From Anaerolineales bacterium (GTDB lineage Bacteria > Chloroflexota > Anaerolineae > Anaerolineales > UBA11579): 64,000 nt of DNA. The stretch covers positions 255,971-319,970 of the forward strand of contig CP075367.1 in assembly GCA_019454165.1 (NCBI GenBank), in the 5' to 3' direction. Positions within the stretch are counted from its first letter, which is position 1; each line of letters starts with the position of its first letter. Below the pieces are notes generated by a model, which made no database searches, was not told the origin of the DNA, and saw nothing but the letters and a program-made list of their open reading frames with translations. Made by a program: the position numbers and the translations under genes. Of this stretch, positions 55,158-63,854 are shown one piece after another.

Positions 55158-56291
55158 TTACTTCCCTAGATGCATGGGCATGATCACATGCAAAAAGTCG
55201 TCGCTCCCCATCGGGCGCATCACGCCCGGCGCAGCCGGCGCCGACGTCTCCAGCGCCACGTTCGGCGTCTTCATCACTTCCAGCGCCTCACGCAGGTAGC
55301 GCACATTGAAAGCGATCAGCACGCCGTTGCCTTCCACCGTGGCGTCCACCTTGCTGTCGTTGGAGCCGGTTTCCTCGGCCGTCGCCGAGATGTCCACCAC
55401 CCCGGGCGCCTTGCCTTCACCCGGCTTGATCTCCAAACGGGTAATGTGCGAGCTCTCGCGCGCAAAGATCTCGGCCTGGCGGGCCGCCTTCAGGAACGCA
55501 TCCGTCGCCACCACCGTGCGCGTCTTGAAGCTGGTCGGCACGATCTGCTGAATTTCCGGGAACGCGCCCTCCACCAACTGGCAGCGCAGCTCGGCGTTCT
55601 TCATGCTGAAGATGACCTGGCCGCGGCCGGCCGGCATCACCATGCTGATGTTCTCTTTGTCGTCCGTGGCGATGCGCGCCACTTCGCTCAGCGCCCGCGC
55701 CGGGATGATGGCGCGCATGCTCTGCTCCGCCTTGGCGCCCAGCTGGGCCTTGCGGATCGACAGGCGGAAGCCGTCGGCCGCCACCAGCGTCAGGTCCTTG
55801 CCTTCCACCGTGGTCAGCACGCCGGTCAACACCGGGCGAGCATCATCCTTGGAGGCCGCGAACACGACTTGCTGGATCATTTCCTTGAAGTCGCCGGCCG
55901 GCAGCTCGATGCCGGTCGCCTTGTCCGGCTCCGGCATCGGCGGGAATTCCTGCGCATCAATGCCCTTGATCTCGGCCTTGGCGCGCCCTGCCTTGATGTG
56001 CAGGGTCTGCGTTCGCACCGCCAGGTCCAGCTCGATCGTCTCACCCGGGAAGGTGGACACCAGGTCGATCAGGGTGCGCGCCGGCACCGTAGTGGCGCCT
56101 TCTTCGGTTATCTTGGCATTGATCCAGCAGGTGATCCCCATCTCACGGTCGGTCGCCGACAGTTTTAGCCGCCCATCCTCGGCAGAAATGAGCACATTTG
56201 CCAAAACAGGGTATGTACTGCGCGAAGAAACGGCGCGCGAAACGATATTGAGGCCCTGGGCCAAATTCTCTTGGGGGACGGAGATTTTCAT
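55158..56291 (-). CDS. dnaN: DNA polymerase III beta subunit (sliding clamp)
   Basis: A 377-aa protein, standard clamp length. MKISVPQENLAQGLNIVSRA begins the first of three clamp domains. LKLSATDREMGITCWINAKI, VLTGVLTTVEGKDLTLVAAD and DGFRLSIRKAQLG lie in domains 1-2, and IAFNVRYLREALEVMK with VMRPMGSDDFLHVIMPMH in domain 3 mark the C-terminus. It holds the replicative polymerase on DNA. GGGAG lies 8 nt before ATG 56291. The gene is not next to dnaA; it follows gdh and a terminator and has its own promoter. Confidence 0.95.
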   Translation of the reverse strand: MKISVPQENLAQGLNIVSRAVSSRSTYPVLANVLISAEDGRLKLSATDREMGITCWINAKITEEGATTVPARTLIDLVSTFPGETIELDLAVRTQTLHIKAGRAKAEIKGIDAQEFPPMPEPDKATGIELPAGDFKEMIQQVVFAASKDDARPVLTGVLTTVEGKDLTLVAADGFRLSIRKAQLGAKAEQSMRAIIPARALSEVARIATDDKENISMVMPAGRGQVIFSMKNAELRCQLVEGAFPEIQQIVPTSFKTRTVVATDAFLKAARQAEIFARESSHITRLEIKPGEGKAPGVVDISATAEETGSNDSKVDATVEGNGVLIAFNVRYLREALEVMKTPNVALETSAPAAPGVMRPMGSDDFLHVIMPMHLGK

Positions 56292-56317
56292 GGGCAGAAC
56301 TCCCGCTTAAGGATGTA

Positions 56318-56334
56318 AGCGGCTAAAAGCCGCT
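56318..56334 (-). other. Hairpin in dnaN leader
   Basis: AGCGGCT, loop of three, AGCCGCT: a perfect 7-bp stem in the predicted 58-nt leader, well upstream of the ribosome-binding site. Its role is unknown. Confidence 0.5.
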
Positions 56335-56355
56335 GGAAACTGCTTAAGATGGCTC

Positions 56356-56383
56356 AGTATATCATCTGATTCAATTAGGCCAA
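56356..56383 (-). promoter_or_regulatory. Predicted dnaN promoter
   Basis: TTGGCC (56383-56378), a 16-nt spacer and TATACT (56361-56356) on the minus strand predict a start near 56349. The -35 match is weak, the -10 is good. Confidence 0.5.
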
Positions 56384-56402
56384 ACAGCCTGTATTTTCAA
56401 CC

Positions 56403-56430
56403 AAAAAGCGGGCCTTGCGGCCCGCTTTTT
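56403..56430. terminator. Strong terminator after glutamate dehydrogenase gene
   Basis: AAAAAGCGGGCC, loop TTGC and GGCCCGCTTTTT form a 12-bp stem including flanking A/T pairs. It lies 25 bp after the gdh stop and separates gdh from dnaN on the minus strand. Confidence 0.9.
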
Positions 56431-56454
56431 TTCGTTTGCACTCCGATGCCCGGC

Positions 56455-57741
56455 CTACAGCCAGCCGCGCAGCTGCATGGCCTCGACCACCGAGCCGATC
56501 GCCACCATATAGGCCGCATCGCGCATCTTGACCTTCTCGCCCACCGACATTTTCAGCACCTTGCCGAAGGCTTCGGTCATTTTCATATCCAGCCGCTGGA
56601 TCACTTCCTCCTGCGACCAGTAGTAGTTCATGTCGTTCTGCACGCCTTCAAAATACGAGACGGTCACGCCGCCGCTGTTGCACAAAAAGTCGGGGATGAC
56701 AAAGATGTTGCGCTTCTCCAACTCCTCGTCGCCTTCCAGCGTCGTCGGGCCGTTGGCGCCTTCCGCCACGATCTTGACCGTATCGCTGATCTTCTTGCCG
56801 CTATCAGCGTTGATCTGGCCTTCCAGCGCGGCGGGGATCAGCACCTCCGCGTCCTGCGAGATCCAGTCGTCGCCGCCGCCGATCGTGTAGCCGGCTTCCT
56901 GCGCCTTGGCCTTATTGATCGAGCCGTACTCATCCGTAATGTTTTGCAGGAAGGCGATGTCCAGCCCCTTCTTGCTGCTTACGCTGAGCGAGGCTTTCTC
57001 TTCGCGGTCCCAATACGAGACACACAGCACCTTGCCCCCCAGGATCTGCGTGAAGCCCAGGCCGGCGAACTGGGCCACATTGCCAAAGCCCTGGATCGAG
57101 GCGCTGGTCTTACTGGGATCCATCTTGAGATGCTTCATCGCCTCGCGCACGTTGTAGATCACGCCGTAGCCCGTGGCCTCTTTGCGGCCCTTCGATCCGC
57201 CGCCGCCCACGGGCTTGCCGGTGATCACGCCCGGCGTGTATTGGCCCACCAGCCGCGAGTATTCGTCCATCATCCAGCCCATCATCTGCGGGGTGGTGCC
57301 CACATCCGGCGCGGGCACATCCACCCGCGGGCCGAGGTTGTGATGGATCTGGCCCACCCAGCCGCGGCACAGCTGCTCTTTCTCCTTGAGCGAGAGCGAA
57401 GCCGAGTCCACCGCCACGCCGCCTTTAGCGCCGCCCAGCGGAATGTCTGCCACTGCGCACTTCCAGGTCATCCACATCGCCAGAGCCCTCACGGTGTCCA
57501 TCGTCTCCGACTGGTGGAAGCGAATGCCGCCCTTTGTCGGCCCGCGTGAATCATTGTGCTGCACCCGGTAGCCGAAGAACACCTTCTGGCTGCCATCGTC
57601 CATACGCACCGGGATCTGGAACTTGAACTCGCGGCGCGGCCAACGCAGCTGCTCCGCCACATCTGAGTCGAGATGCAGCTGCTTGGCCACGTTGTCAAAC
57701 TGGGCTTGGGCGATGCTGAAAGCGTTGGTGGTTTCCGACAT
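56455..57741 (-). CDS. gdhA: Glu/Leu/Phe/Val dehydrogenase (glutamate dehydrogenase)
   Basis: A 428-aa protein. GYRVQHNDSRGPTKGGIRFH and PLGGAKGGVAVD contain the catalytic Lys residues, VPAPDVGTTPQMMGWMMDEY and TGKPVGGGGSKGRKEATGYG are family segments, and SIQGFGNVAQFAGL is the dinucleotide-binding motif. It interconverts glutamate and 2-oxoglutarate with NAD(P). GGAG sits 5 nt before ATG 57741. Gene-free DNA of about 265 bp lies upstream, and a terminator follows. Confidence 0.93.
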   Translation of the reverse strand: MSETTNAFSIAQAQFDNVAKQLHLDSDVAEQLRWPRREFKFQIPVRMDDGSQKVFFGYRVQHNDSRGPTKGGIRFHQSETMDTVRALAMWMTWKCAVADIPLGGAKGGVAVDSASLSLKEKEQLCRGWVGQIHHNLGPRVDVPAPDVGTTPQMMGWMMDEYSRLVGQYTPGVITGKPVGGGGSKGRKEATGYGVIYNVREAMKHLKMDPSKTSASIQGFGNVAQFAGLGFTQILGGKVLCVSYWDREEKASLSVSSKKGLDIAFLQNITDEYGSINKAKAQEAGYTIGGGDDWISQDAEVLIPAALEGQINADSGKKISDTVKIVAEGANGPTTLEGDEELEKRNIFVIPDFLCNSGGVTVSYFEGVQNDMNYYWSQEEVIQRLDMKMTEAFGKVLKMSVGEKVKMRDAAYMVAIGSVVEAMQLRGWL

Positions 57742-57956
57742 TACTCTCCTGCTTACTAGGGGTGGGTTCCGGCGTGAACAGCCGGGTTAAACAACTATGC
57801 GGGCGCCTTGCTAGACAGCCCGCAGTTAAAAACAAGGGTCTTGTGATTGGCCGATTTTGATCTCATCTCAGAGTTCAGGTTTCAGCGACAGCACCTGAAT
57901 TCTACTCCGTTTTGGCCCATTGGTCTGCGGGCCACCCTTATCCGCCCTTGCCTCAA

Positions 57957-58004
57957 CGCTCAGTCACTATCCTGTTCACTCATCTCTGCTCACTGCTCAC
58001 TCGC
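57957..58004. repeat. Degenerate heptad-repeat tract after MOSC gene
   Basis: The minus strand reads GAGTGAG-CAGTGAG-CAGAGAT-GAGTGAA within 6 nt of the MOSC stop, then decays. It resembles the tract after dnaN. The rest of the 57742-58006 spacer holds an imperfect inverted repeat (TTCAGGT/ACCTGAA near 57873-57899) and no gene. Confidence 0.5.
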
Positions 58005-58006
58005 CT

Positions 58007-58561
58007 TTACCGCCCCACATCCTCCGCGCGCCGCACGGTCACCCTCTCACCTTTGCGGATCACGCCCGGCTTCTCCACCCACGCCACCAGGCCGCGCTTG
58101 CCGATCGCCCGCTTGGGGAACGCACTGCGCAACTCCGGCCGCTCGTATTGCTCGGCCAGGCAGCCGCCAGCCGTCACGCACGGCATATTCTCGCCTTCCA
58201 CCACCACGCCCGCGCCGCCCTCAAAGTACAGGCGGCTGCCGGGTGGCAGTTGCGTCAGCTCGGGCACGCCCGAGATCATCAGGTTGGCGCCCAGCCAGGC
58301 CGGCTCGACCCGCTCCACGCCCATCGCCGCAGCCACCTGCGCCAATTCTTCGGCTGAGACGATCGAGATCTGGCGTACATTGCGGATCAGCTCGCCTTTA
58401 GAGTAGGGCGCCTGGAACTTGTTGGCTTTCATGGTCAAGCCAAAATGCTTGTCGCCCACCAACCCTTCCAGGGTCGCTTCCACTTCCTCCAGGCTGGTGC
58501 TCGGGATCAGCTCCGGCGTGATCGCCAGCGTTTCCACTACGCCCTGCATGTCGTCAGCCAT
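58007..58561 (-). CDS. MOSC-domain protein
   Basis: A 184-aa single-domain protein. LEGLVGDKHFGLTMKANKF, IRNVRQISIVSAEEL, VEPAWLGANLMISGVP and GENMPCVTAGGCL (conserved Cys) match the MOSC beta-barrel of molybdenum-cofactor sulfurase C-termini and YiiM/YuaD-type proteins, which bind pyranopterin-type cofactors. Catalysis is unknown. It starts 6 bp after the gatB stop, so it is probably the last gene of the gatC-gatA-NTase-gatB transcript. Confidence 0.85.
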   Translation of the reverse strand: MADDMQGVVETLAITPELIPSTSLEEVEATLEGLVGDKHFGLTMKANKFQAPYSKGELIRNVRQISIVSAEELAQVAAAMGVERVEPAWLGANLMISGVPELTQLPPGSRLYFEGGAGVVVEGENMPCVTAGGCLAEQYERPELRSAFPKRAIGKRGLVAWVEKPGVIRKGERVTVRRAEDVGR

Positions 58562-58567
58562 CTCGCC

Positions 58568-60031
58568 TCACTTTCCCAGCTTGCTCAGCTGGGCCTGCAA
58601 TTCGTCACGCACGGCGGCCGGGTTGGCTTTGCCGCCGGCTTTTTGCATCACTTGCCCGAACAGGAAGTTGAGCAGCGGGGCATTGCCCGCCAAAAAGTCA
58701 GCCGCCTGTTTGGGATGGGCCTCGATCACTTCGCCCACCCAGGCCGCCAGTTGCCCACTGTCCGAGATCTGCTGCAGCCCGCGTGCTTTGACGATGCTGG
58801 CCGGGCTGCCGCCTTCGGCGAACAGCACACCCAGCACCTCGCGTGCCCCGGCTGCGTTCACTTTGTCCGCCGCCACCTGGTCGCATAGCGCCGCCAGCTG
58901 CTTGGCGCCGAAGCGCAGGTCACCCACCTCAACACCGGCCTCGTTCATCAACCCGAACAATGGCCCAGTCAGCCAGTTGGCGATCAGCTTGGCATCGGCC
59001 GTCTTGGCCGCCGCAACTGCGGCTTCGTAAAAATCGGCCACTTCGCGCTCGGCCACGATGACGTTGGCGTCATACGCCTTCAACCCGTACTTGGAGATAA
59101 AGCGCTCACGCCGCGCTTGCGGCAATTCGGGCAACCCCTTGCGGATCTTCTCGACCCAGGCCTTCTCCACCACCAGCGGCGGCAGGTCCGGCTCAGGGAA
59201 GTAGCGATAATCCTCGGCGACTTCCTTGGAGCGCTGCGCCTGCGTGGTGCCGCGGGCGTCATCCCAACCCAGCGTCTGCTGCACCACCGCGCCGCCCGCT
59301 TCCACCAGTTGCTCCTGGCGCGCCAGTTCATAGGTCGTGGCTCGCTCCAGCGAGCGGAAGCTGTTGAGGTTCTTGATCTCGGCCCGCGTGCCGAACTCGG
59401 TGCTGCCAACCGGCCGGATGGAAATATTGGGCTCGATGCGCATCAAACCCTTCTCGAGATTGCCGGAGTTGACGCCTACATAGCGCAAGATGCTGCGCAA
59501 GGCATACGCGCAGTTGCGCACCGCCTCCACAGAGTGCAGCTCCGGCTCGGTCACGATCTCCAGCAGCGGCACGCCGCTGCGGTTGAGATCCACCAGCGAA
59601 TAGCGCTCACCATCCCGCTCCACATGGGTCAGCTTGCCGGTGTCTTCTTCAATATGCACCCGGCGGATAGCTATCCGTTGCTCGCCTTCAGCAGTATCGA
59701 TCGTCAGCCAGCCGTTCTGTGCCAACGGCTGTTCGTATTGCGAGATCTGGAAGCCCTTGGGTAGGTCCGGATAAAAATAGCTCTTGCGCGCAAAGATGCT
59801 GGTCAGGTTGATGGTGCAGTTCAGCGCCAGCGCCACCCGCAGCGCATATTCCACCGCCGCCTGGTTGATCACCGGCAGCATGCCGGGCATGCCGGCGCAC
59901 ACCGGGCACACGGCGATGTTCGGCTCGCCCACGGTGGAATCCACCACCGGGCACGCGCAGAACATCTTGCTGCGCGTTTCCAGCACGGCGTGCACCTCAA
60001 GCCCAATAACAGGCTGGTACTTGCTCGACAT
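58568..60031 (-). CDS. gatB: Aspartyl/glutamyl-tRNA amidotransferase subunit B
   Basis: A 487-aa protein. YQPVIGLEVHAVLETRSKMF, then CPVCAGMPGMLPVINQ, FYPDLPKGFQISQYEQPL and DLNRSGVPLLEIVTEP are conserved GatB motifs. The C-terminal YqeY-like tail (residues ~330-487) binds tRNA. It phosphorylates and positions Glu-tRNA-Gln or Asp-tRNA-Asn for amidation with GatA/GatC. It lies 5 bp downstream of the nucleotidyltransferase. Confidence 0.95.
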   Translation of the reverse strand: MSSKYQPVIGLEVHAVLETRSKMFCACPVVDSTVGEPNIAVCPVCAGMPGMLPVINQAAVEYALRVALALNCTINLTSIFARKSYFYPDLPKGFQISQYEQPLAQNGWLTIDTAEGEQRIAIRRVHIEEDTGKLTHVERDGERYSLVDLNRSGVPLLEIVTEPELHSVEAVRNCAYALRSILRYVGVNSGNLEKGLMRIEPNISIRPVGSTEFGTRAEIKNLNSFRSLERATTYELARQEQLVEAGGAVVQQTLGWDDARGTTQAQRSKEVAEDYRYFPEPDLPPLVVEKAWVEKIRKGLPELPQARRERFISKYGLKAYDANVIVAEREVADFYEAAVAAAKTADAKLIANWLTGPLFGLMNEAGVEVGDLRFGAKQLAALCDQVAADKVNAAGAREVLGVLFAEGGSPASIVKARGLQQISDSGQLAAWVGEVIEAHPKQAADFLAGNAPLLNFLFGQVMQKAGGKANPAAVRDELQAQLSKLGK

Positions 60032-60036
60032 TCGTC

Positions 60037-61053
60037 CTACCCAGCCTCCCCGCTCACCGAGGAATCATCGCCCACGTTCACCTGGCCGCGCACGCCGCGC
60101 ACCTGGCTGCGCTCGCCGATCAGCGAGTGCTTCAGTACGCTGTCCTCGATCACGACCTCGCGCTCCACAACCGCATCTTCGATGCGGCTGTTGCGCACGC
60201 TCGAACCTGCGCCGATGGAGACGTACGGCCCCAGCTCGCTGTTCTCCACCGTAGCGCTGGGGTGGATGTATACCGGCGGGTGCAGCGTCACACCTTCGTG
60301 GCCTACCTGGCCGCTGTTATCACGGCCTTTCTCCAGCAGTTTCTGATTGGTCTCCAGCACGGTGTCCGGCAGGCCGGCGTCCAGCCATTCGCCAACCACT
60401 TCGGTGCGCATGCGCAGCCCCTTCTTGAGCATGATGTCGATCGCGTCGGCCAGGAAATATTCATTCTTGGTCACAACGCCTTTTTCCATCTGCTCATCGA
60501 TGGCCGCCATCAGGTCTTCGCCGCGTTTGAAATAATAAATACCCACCACGGCCAGGTTGTTGCTCATATCATCCGGCTTTTCGATCAAGCCGCGCACCAG
60601 CCCATCGTCACCCAGGGCGGCCACGCCAAAGCGGCGCGGGTCGGGCACGGGCTTCACCCACGCCACCGCATCCACCTCTTCTTTATCCAGGGCCGAGAAG
60701 TCCGTCTCCACCACCGTGTCCACAAAGATCACCAGGGTCGGCCCACTCATATATTCACGCGCCTGAGCCAGCGCGTGCGATTGGCCCTTCATTTCTTTTT
60801 GCTCTACAAAGTGCGCCTTCACCTTGGGATGCTCGGCTTGCATATACGCCTGCACCTGCTCGCCCAGCCAGCCGACGATGAACACCATCTCGGCCTGCTC
60901 GGCGCCGGGCGCGGTTTGCAGCAGCTTCAGCACATGCCCCAAAATCGTGTCGCCCGCCGCGGTCAGCAACGGCTTGGGGCGGCTCCAGGTATGCGGGCGC
61001 AGGCGCGTGCCAAAGCCGGCCATGGGCACAATGATCTTCAATGGTTCACTCAT
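60037..61053 (-). CDS. Sugar-phosphate nucleotidyltransferase with beta-helix tail
   Basis: A 338-aa protein. IIVPMAGFGTRLRPHTWSRP (GxGxRL with conserved K in RPKPLL) is the RmlA/GlmU-type nucleotidyl site. IFVDTVVETDF holds the metal Asp. The C-terminal third (PPVYIHPSATVENSEL, SIGAGSSVRNSRIEDAVV) is a short left-handed beta-helix. It should make an NDP-sugar (dTDP-glucose, UDP-GlcNAc or GDP-mannose type). It sits between gatA (10 bp) and gatB (5 bp) in the same orientation. Confidence 0.85.
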   Translation of the reverse strand: MSEPLKIIVPMAGFGTRLRPHTWSRPKPLLTAAGDTILGHVLKLLQTAPGAEQAEMVFIVGWLGEQVQAYMQAEHPKVKAHFVEQKEMKGQSHALAQAREYMSGPTLVIFVDTVVETDFSALDKEEVDAVAWVKPVPDPRRFGVAALGDDGLVRGLIEKPDDMSNNLAVVGIYYFKRGEDLMAAIDEQMEKGVVTKNEYFLADAIDIMLKKGLRMRTEVVGEWLDAGLPDTVLETNQKLLEKGRDNSGQVGHEGVTLHPPVYIHPSATVENSELGPYVSIGAGSSVRNSRIEDAVVEREVVIEDSVLKHSLIGERSQVRGVRGQVNVGDDSSVSGEAG

Positions 61054-61063
61054 GGCATCTCCT

Positions 61064-62539
61064 TTACAGCGCTGGCGCCTGTTTGTGCCAGTCCGTCACT
61101 TTTTGGTATGCCGCCGCCACTGCCAGCAGGCGCTCGTCCGCAAAGTGCGGGCCAAGCATCTGCAGGCCGATCGGCAGGCCTTGCCCATCAAACCCAGCGC
61201 ACACGCACAGGCCGGGCACGCCCGCCAGGTTGGCTGGCAGGGTGAATACATCTTCCAGGTACATTTCCAAGGGGTCGTTGCCGTGCGCGCCGATGCGAAA
61301 TGCCGTGCTCGGAGCCGAAGGAGCGGCGATGAGGTCCACTTTTTTGAACACGTTGTCGAAATCCCGGCGGATCAAGGCCCGCACCTTCTGGGCCTGGCCG
61401 TAATACGCATCGTAGTACCCGGCAGACAACGCATACGAGCCGATCATGATACGCCGCTTCACCTCAGGGCCAAAACCGGCCCCGCGGCTGCGCTTGAACA
61501 TCTCGATCAGATCATCCTGCGCCACGCGCAGGCCGTAGCGCACGCCGTCAAAGCGTGCCAGGTTGGCCGAGGCCTCCGCCGGGGCGATGATGTAATACAC
61601 CGGCAGCGCATACTCCGTATGCGGCAGGCTCACCGGCACCGCCTTGGCGCCCAGCACCTCCAGCTGGCGGATGCCCTCGCGAACCCCGTTCTCCACCTCG
61701 GCCGAAAGGCCCTCGATGAAGTATTCCTTGGGTACGCCGATCCGCAAGCCTTTCAAAGACTTGCCGCTCGGCTTCTCCAGCTTGGGAGTCTTTTCCACGG
61801 TGGTGGCATCTTGTGGGTCGTAGCCGCCCATCACTTTGAGGATCAAGCCCGCGTCCGCCGCATCGCGCGCCAGCACGCCCACCGTATCCAAAGACGAGCC
61901 GAACGCCACCAACCCATAGCGCGAGACGCGCCCATACGTGGTCTTGAGCCCGGTCAGCCCGCAGAACGCCGCCGGCTGGCGCACGCTGCCGCCCGTATCC
62001 GTGCCCAGCGCCACCGGCGCCAGGCGGCCGGCCACCGCCGCGGCGCTGCCGCCGCTGCTGCCGCCGGGTACGCGGGTTTCATCCCACGGGTTGAGCGTCA
62101 CCCCATACGCGGAATTCTCCGTTGAGGAGCCCATGGCGAATTCGTCGGTGTTGGTCTTGCCCAGCACCACCACGCCGGCGTCCAGCAAACGCTGTACGCT
62201 CGTGGCGGTATAGCTCGGCACAAAATTTTCGAGGATGCGTGACCCGCACGTGGCCGGCATGCCGGCCACCGCCAGCACATCCTTGACCGCGATCGGCAGA
62301 CCCAGCAGGGCTGGCAACTTGCCGCCCTTGCTGCGTCGCGCTTTGGCATACTGCTTGTCGGCCGCGGCCGCGGCTTGCAACGCGCTCTCGGCGGCCACAT
62401 ACAAATACGCGTTCAGGCGCGGGTTGTGCTGCTCGATCCGCTCCAGGTAGGCGCGGGTCAGCTCCACGCTCGATATTTTTCCAGCGCGCAGCCCGGCCAG
62501 CGCCTGTTTGGCGCTCAGCTCATGCAGGCCGCCGCTCAC
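61064..62539 (-). CDS. gatA: Aspartyl/glutamyl-tRNA amidotransferase subunit A
   Basis: A 491-aa amidase. LPALLGLPIAVKDVLAVAGM contains the catalytic Lys. TDEFAMGSSTENSAYG and PGGSSGGSAAAVAGRLAPVA hold the Ser-cisSer-Lys triad, and GTDTGGSVRQPAAFCGL the nucleophile Ser segment. It releases ammonia from glutamine for GatB. It overlaps gatC by 4 bp (ATGA). Confidence 0.95.
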   Translation of the reverse strand: MSGGLHELSAKQALAGLRAGKISSVELTRAYLERIEQHNPRLNAYLYVAAESALQAAAAADKQYAKARRSKGGKLPALLGLPIAVKDVLAVAGMPATCGSRILENFVPSYTATSVQRLLDAGVVVLGKTNTDEFAMGSSTENSAYGVTLNPWDETRVPGGSSGGSAAAVAGRLAPVALGTDTGGSVRQPAAFCGLTGLKTTYGRVSRYGLVAFGSSLDTVGVLARDAADAGLILKVMGGYDPQDATTVEKTPKLEKPSGKSLKGLRIGVPKEYFIEGLSAEVENGVREGIRQLEVLGAKAVPVSLPHTEYALPVYYIIAPAEASANLARFDGVRYGLRVAQDDLIEMFKRSRGAGFGPEVKRRIMIGSYALSAGYYDAYYGQAQKVRALIRRDFDNVFKKVDLIAAPSAPSTAFRIGAHGNDPLEMYLEDVFTLPANLAGVPGLCVCAGFDGQGLPIGLQMLGPHFADERLLAVAAAYQKVTDWHKQAPAL

Positions 62540-62832
62540 GGGCCACCATCCAGCACTGGCGGCACCTTGAACTGCTCGTCGCTGGCGTCCGGAGCGTTGG
62601 CCAGCAGGTCGGCGCGCGGCATGGCCGCCGCTGGCTCATCCGGCCGCAGGCGGCTGCGCTCCACCACAATGCTGGCCATGGCCGGCACATCCGCCGTATC
62701 CAGCTCCTGCAGCTTGCCTACATGCTCAAGAATATTGGAGAGTTGTTCGCCGTAACGCTCTTTTTCTTCTTCGCTTAGGTGCAGGCGCGCCAGCAATGCA
62801 ATATGTTCAACGTCTTCTTTGGTTAAGCGCAT
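62536..62832 (-). CDS. gatC: Aspartyl/glutamyl-tRNA amidotransferase subunit C
   Basis: A 98-aa protein. LTKEDVEHIALLARLHLSEE and YGEQLSNILEHVGKLQELDT are typical of GatC, and LRPDEPAAAM is the conserved R-x-D turn. It stabilises GatA-GatB. A TATAAT box ends 9 nt before ATG 62832 and there is no Shine-Dalgarno, so the leader is very short or absent. Confidence 0.93.
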   Translation of the reverse strand: MRLTKEDVEHIALLARLHLSEEEKERYGEQLSNILEHVGKLQELDTADVPAMASIVVERSRLRPDEPAAAMPRADLLANAPDASDEQFKVPPVLDGGP

Positions 62833-62841
62833 ACACGGCTA

Positions 62842-62847
62842 ATTATA
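62842..62847 (-). promoter_or_regulatory. -10 box of gatC operon
   Basis: Perfect TATAAT on the minus strand, 9 nt before ATG 62832; the predicted leader is about 3 nt. No convincing -35 is seen. Confidence 0.6.
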
Positions 62848-62890
62848 AATGCCCGCCCTTCACGCCGCCGCACGCTCGCAAGTTATCAAG

Positions 62891-63823
62891 CTACCAATCC
62901 TGCGCATACCAGCGCAGGTATTGCTCCACATGGCTGCTCCAGTACGCTTCGCTGTGGTCGCCGGTGAACAGGTACCACTCGTGGGCAATGTTGCGCTGGG
63001 TAAGCAGCCCCTCGAACCAGATGGCCGAATCCAGGATGGCGCGCTGGTCACGCTCGCCAATGTCCAGCCAGATGCGCGGCAGATCCTCTGCCGGCATCTC
63101 GTCCAGCCAGCCGCGCATCTGCGGCGCATCCTCCTGGAACACCGGCGGGCTGTGCCCACCCACCGCCGAGAATAGCTCCGGATAGTTGAAGGCGAAGTGG
63201 ATCGCCCACGAAGCCCCGCGCGACAGCCCGCCGATGGCGCGCATCGCCCGCTCCGGCTGCGTGCGGTAGTGCGCGTCCACCCACGGCAGCAGCTCCTCGA
63301 TCACCGCCTGCCTGAACGGATCCTGCGAGGGCTGGTTCGACGAGCGGTCATACGGCATCACAATTATGAACGGCGCCAGCTCACCGGCTGCGATCAGGCG
63401 GCTGGCCGCCTCGTCGGCCCCCAGGCGGTCCCACTGGTCATCGTTATAGGTCTGCCCGTGCACCAGGTACAGCACGGGGTAACTTTCGACGCTCTCGTCA
63501 TAGCAGGGCGGGGTATACACCCGGAAGCGCAAGCCATAATCCAAATAGTCCGACTCGACCTCGTGGTATTCCACCTGGCCGCCAACATCCAGGCACTGCG
63601 CCTTCACCAGCTGGGTAGCCAGCGCCGCTTGCGTCTCGGTCGCCTTGGCCAAATTCACATCCAGCGTCGCCGTTGCCACCACCGTGGGCTGCGCTGCAGG
63701 CGTCGCATCCGTCTCCGCCGCCAGCGTGGCAGCCGGCACCTGGCCACTGCGGCAGGCCGCCAGCAGCCAGGCTCCCAGGGCAATCACCAACAGCCCCACA
63801 GCCCGTCTTTGCGAGACAGCCAT
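62891..63823 (-). CDS. Putative esterase lipoprotein (alpha/beta hydrolase)
   Basis: A 310-aa protein from ATG 63823 (MAVSQRRAVGLLVIALG); a longer frame to 63940 only translates a repeat. The signal sequence ends in the lipobox LLAACRS, followed by an Ala/Thr/Pro linker. The D-family esterase core has YLVHGQTYNDDQWDRLGADE, IVMPYDRSS and the nucleophile GGLSRGASWAIHFAF, then acid and WYLFTGDHSEAYWSSHV (His). It is like enterochelin esterase/esterase D proteins. The substrate is unknown. The gene ends 58 bp before gatC starts. Confidence 0.82.
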   Translation of the reverse strand: MAVSQRRAVGLLVIALGAWLLAACRSGQVPAATLAAETDATPAAQPTVVATATLDVNLAKATETQAALATQLVKAQCLDVGGQVEYHEVESDYLDYGLRFRVYTPPCYDESVESYPVLYLVHGQTYNDDQWDRLGADEAASRLIAAGELAPFIIVMPYDRSSNQPSQDPFRQAVIEELLPWVDAHYRTQPERAMRAIGGLSRGASWAIHFAFNYPELFSAVGGHSPPVFQEDAPQMRGWLDEMPAEDLPRIWLDIGERDQRAILDSAIWFEGLLTQRNIAHEWYLFTGDHSEAYWSSHVEQYLRWYAQDW

Positions 63824-63854
63824 CCGGCTGGCGAAGCGATCCCCAAGCCAAACT

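Noticed and set aside
55170..56168. Plus-strand 332-codon frame opposite dnaN
   Set aside because: dnaN is certain; the antisense frame is a His/Arg-rich composition artefact.
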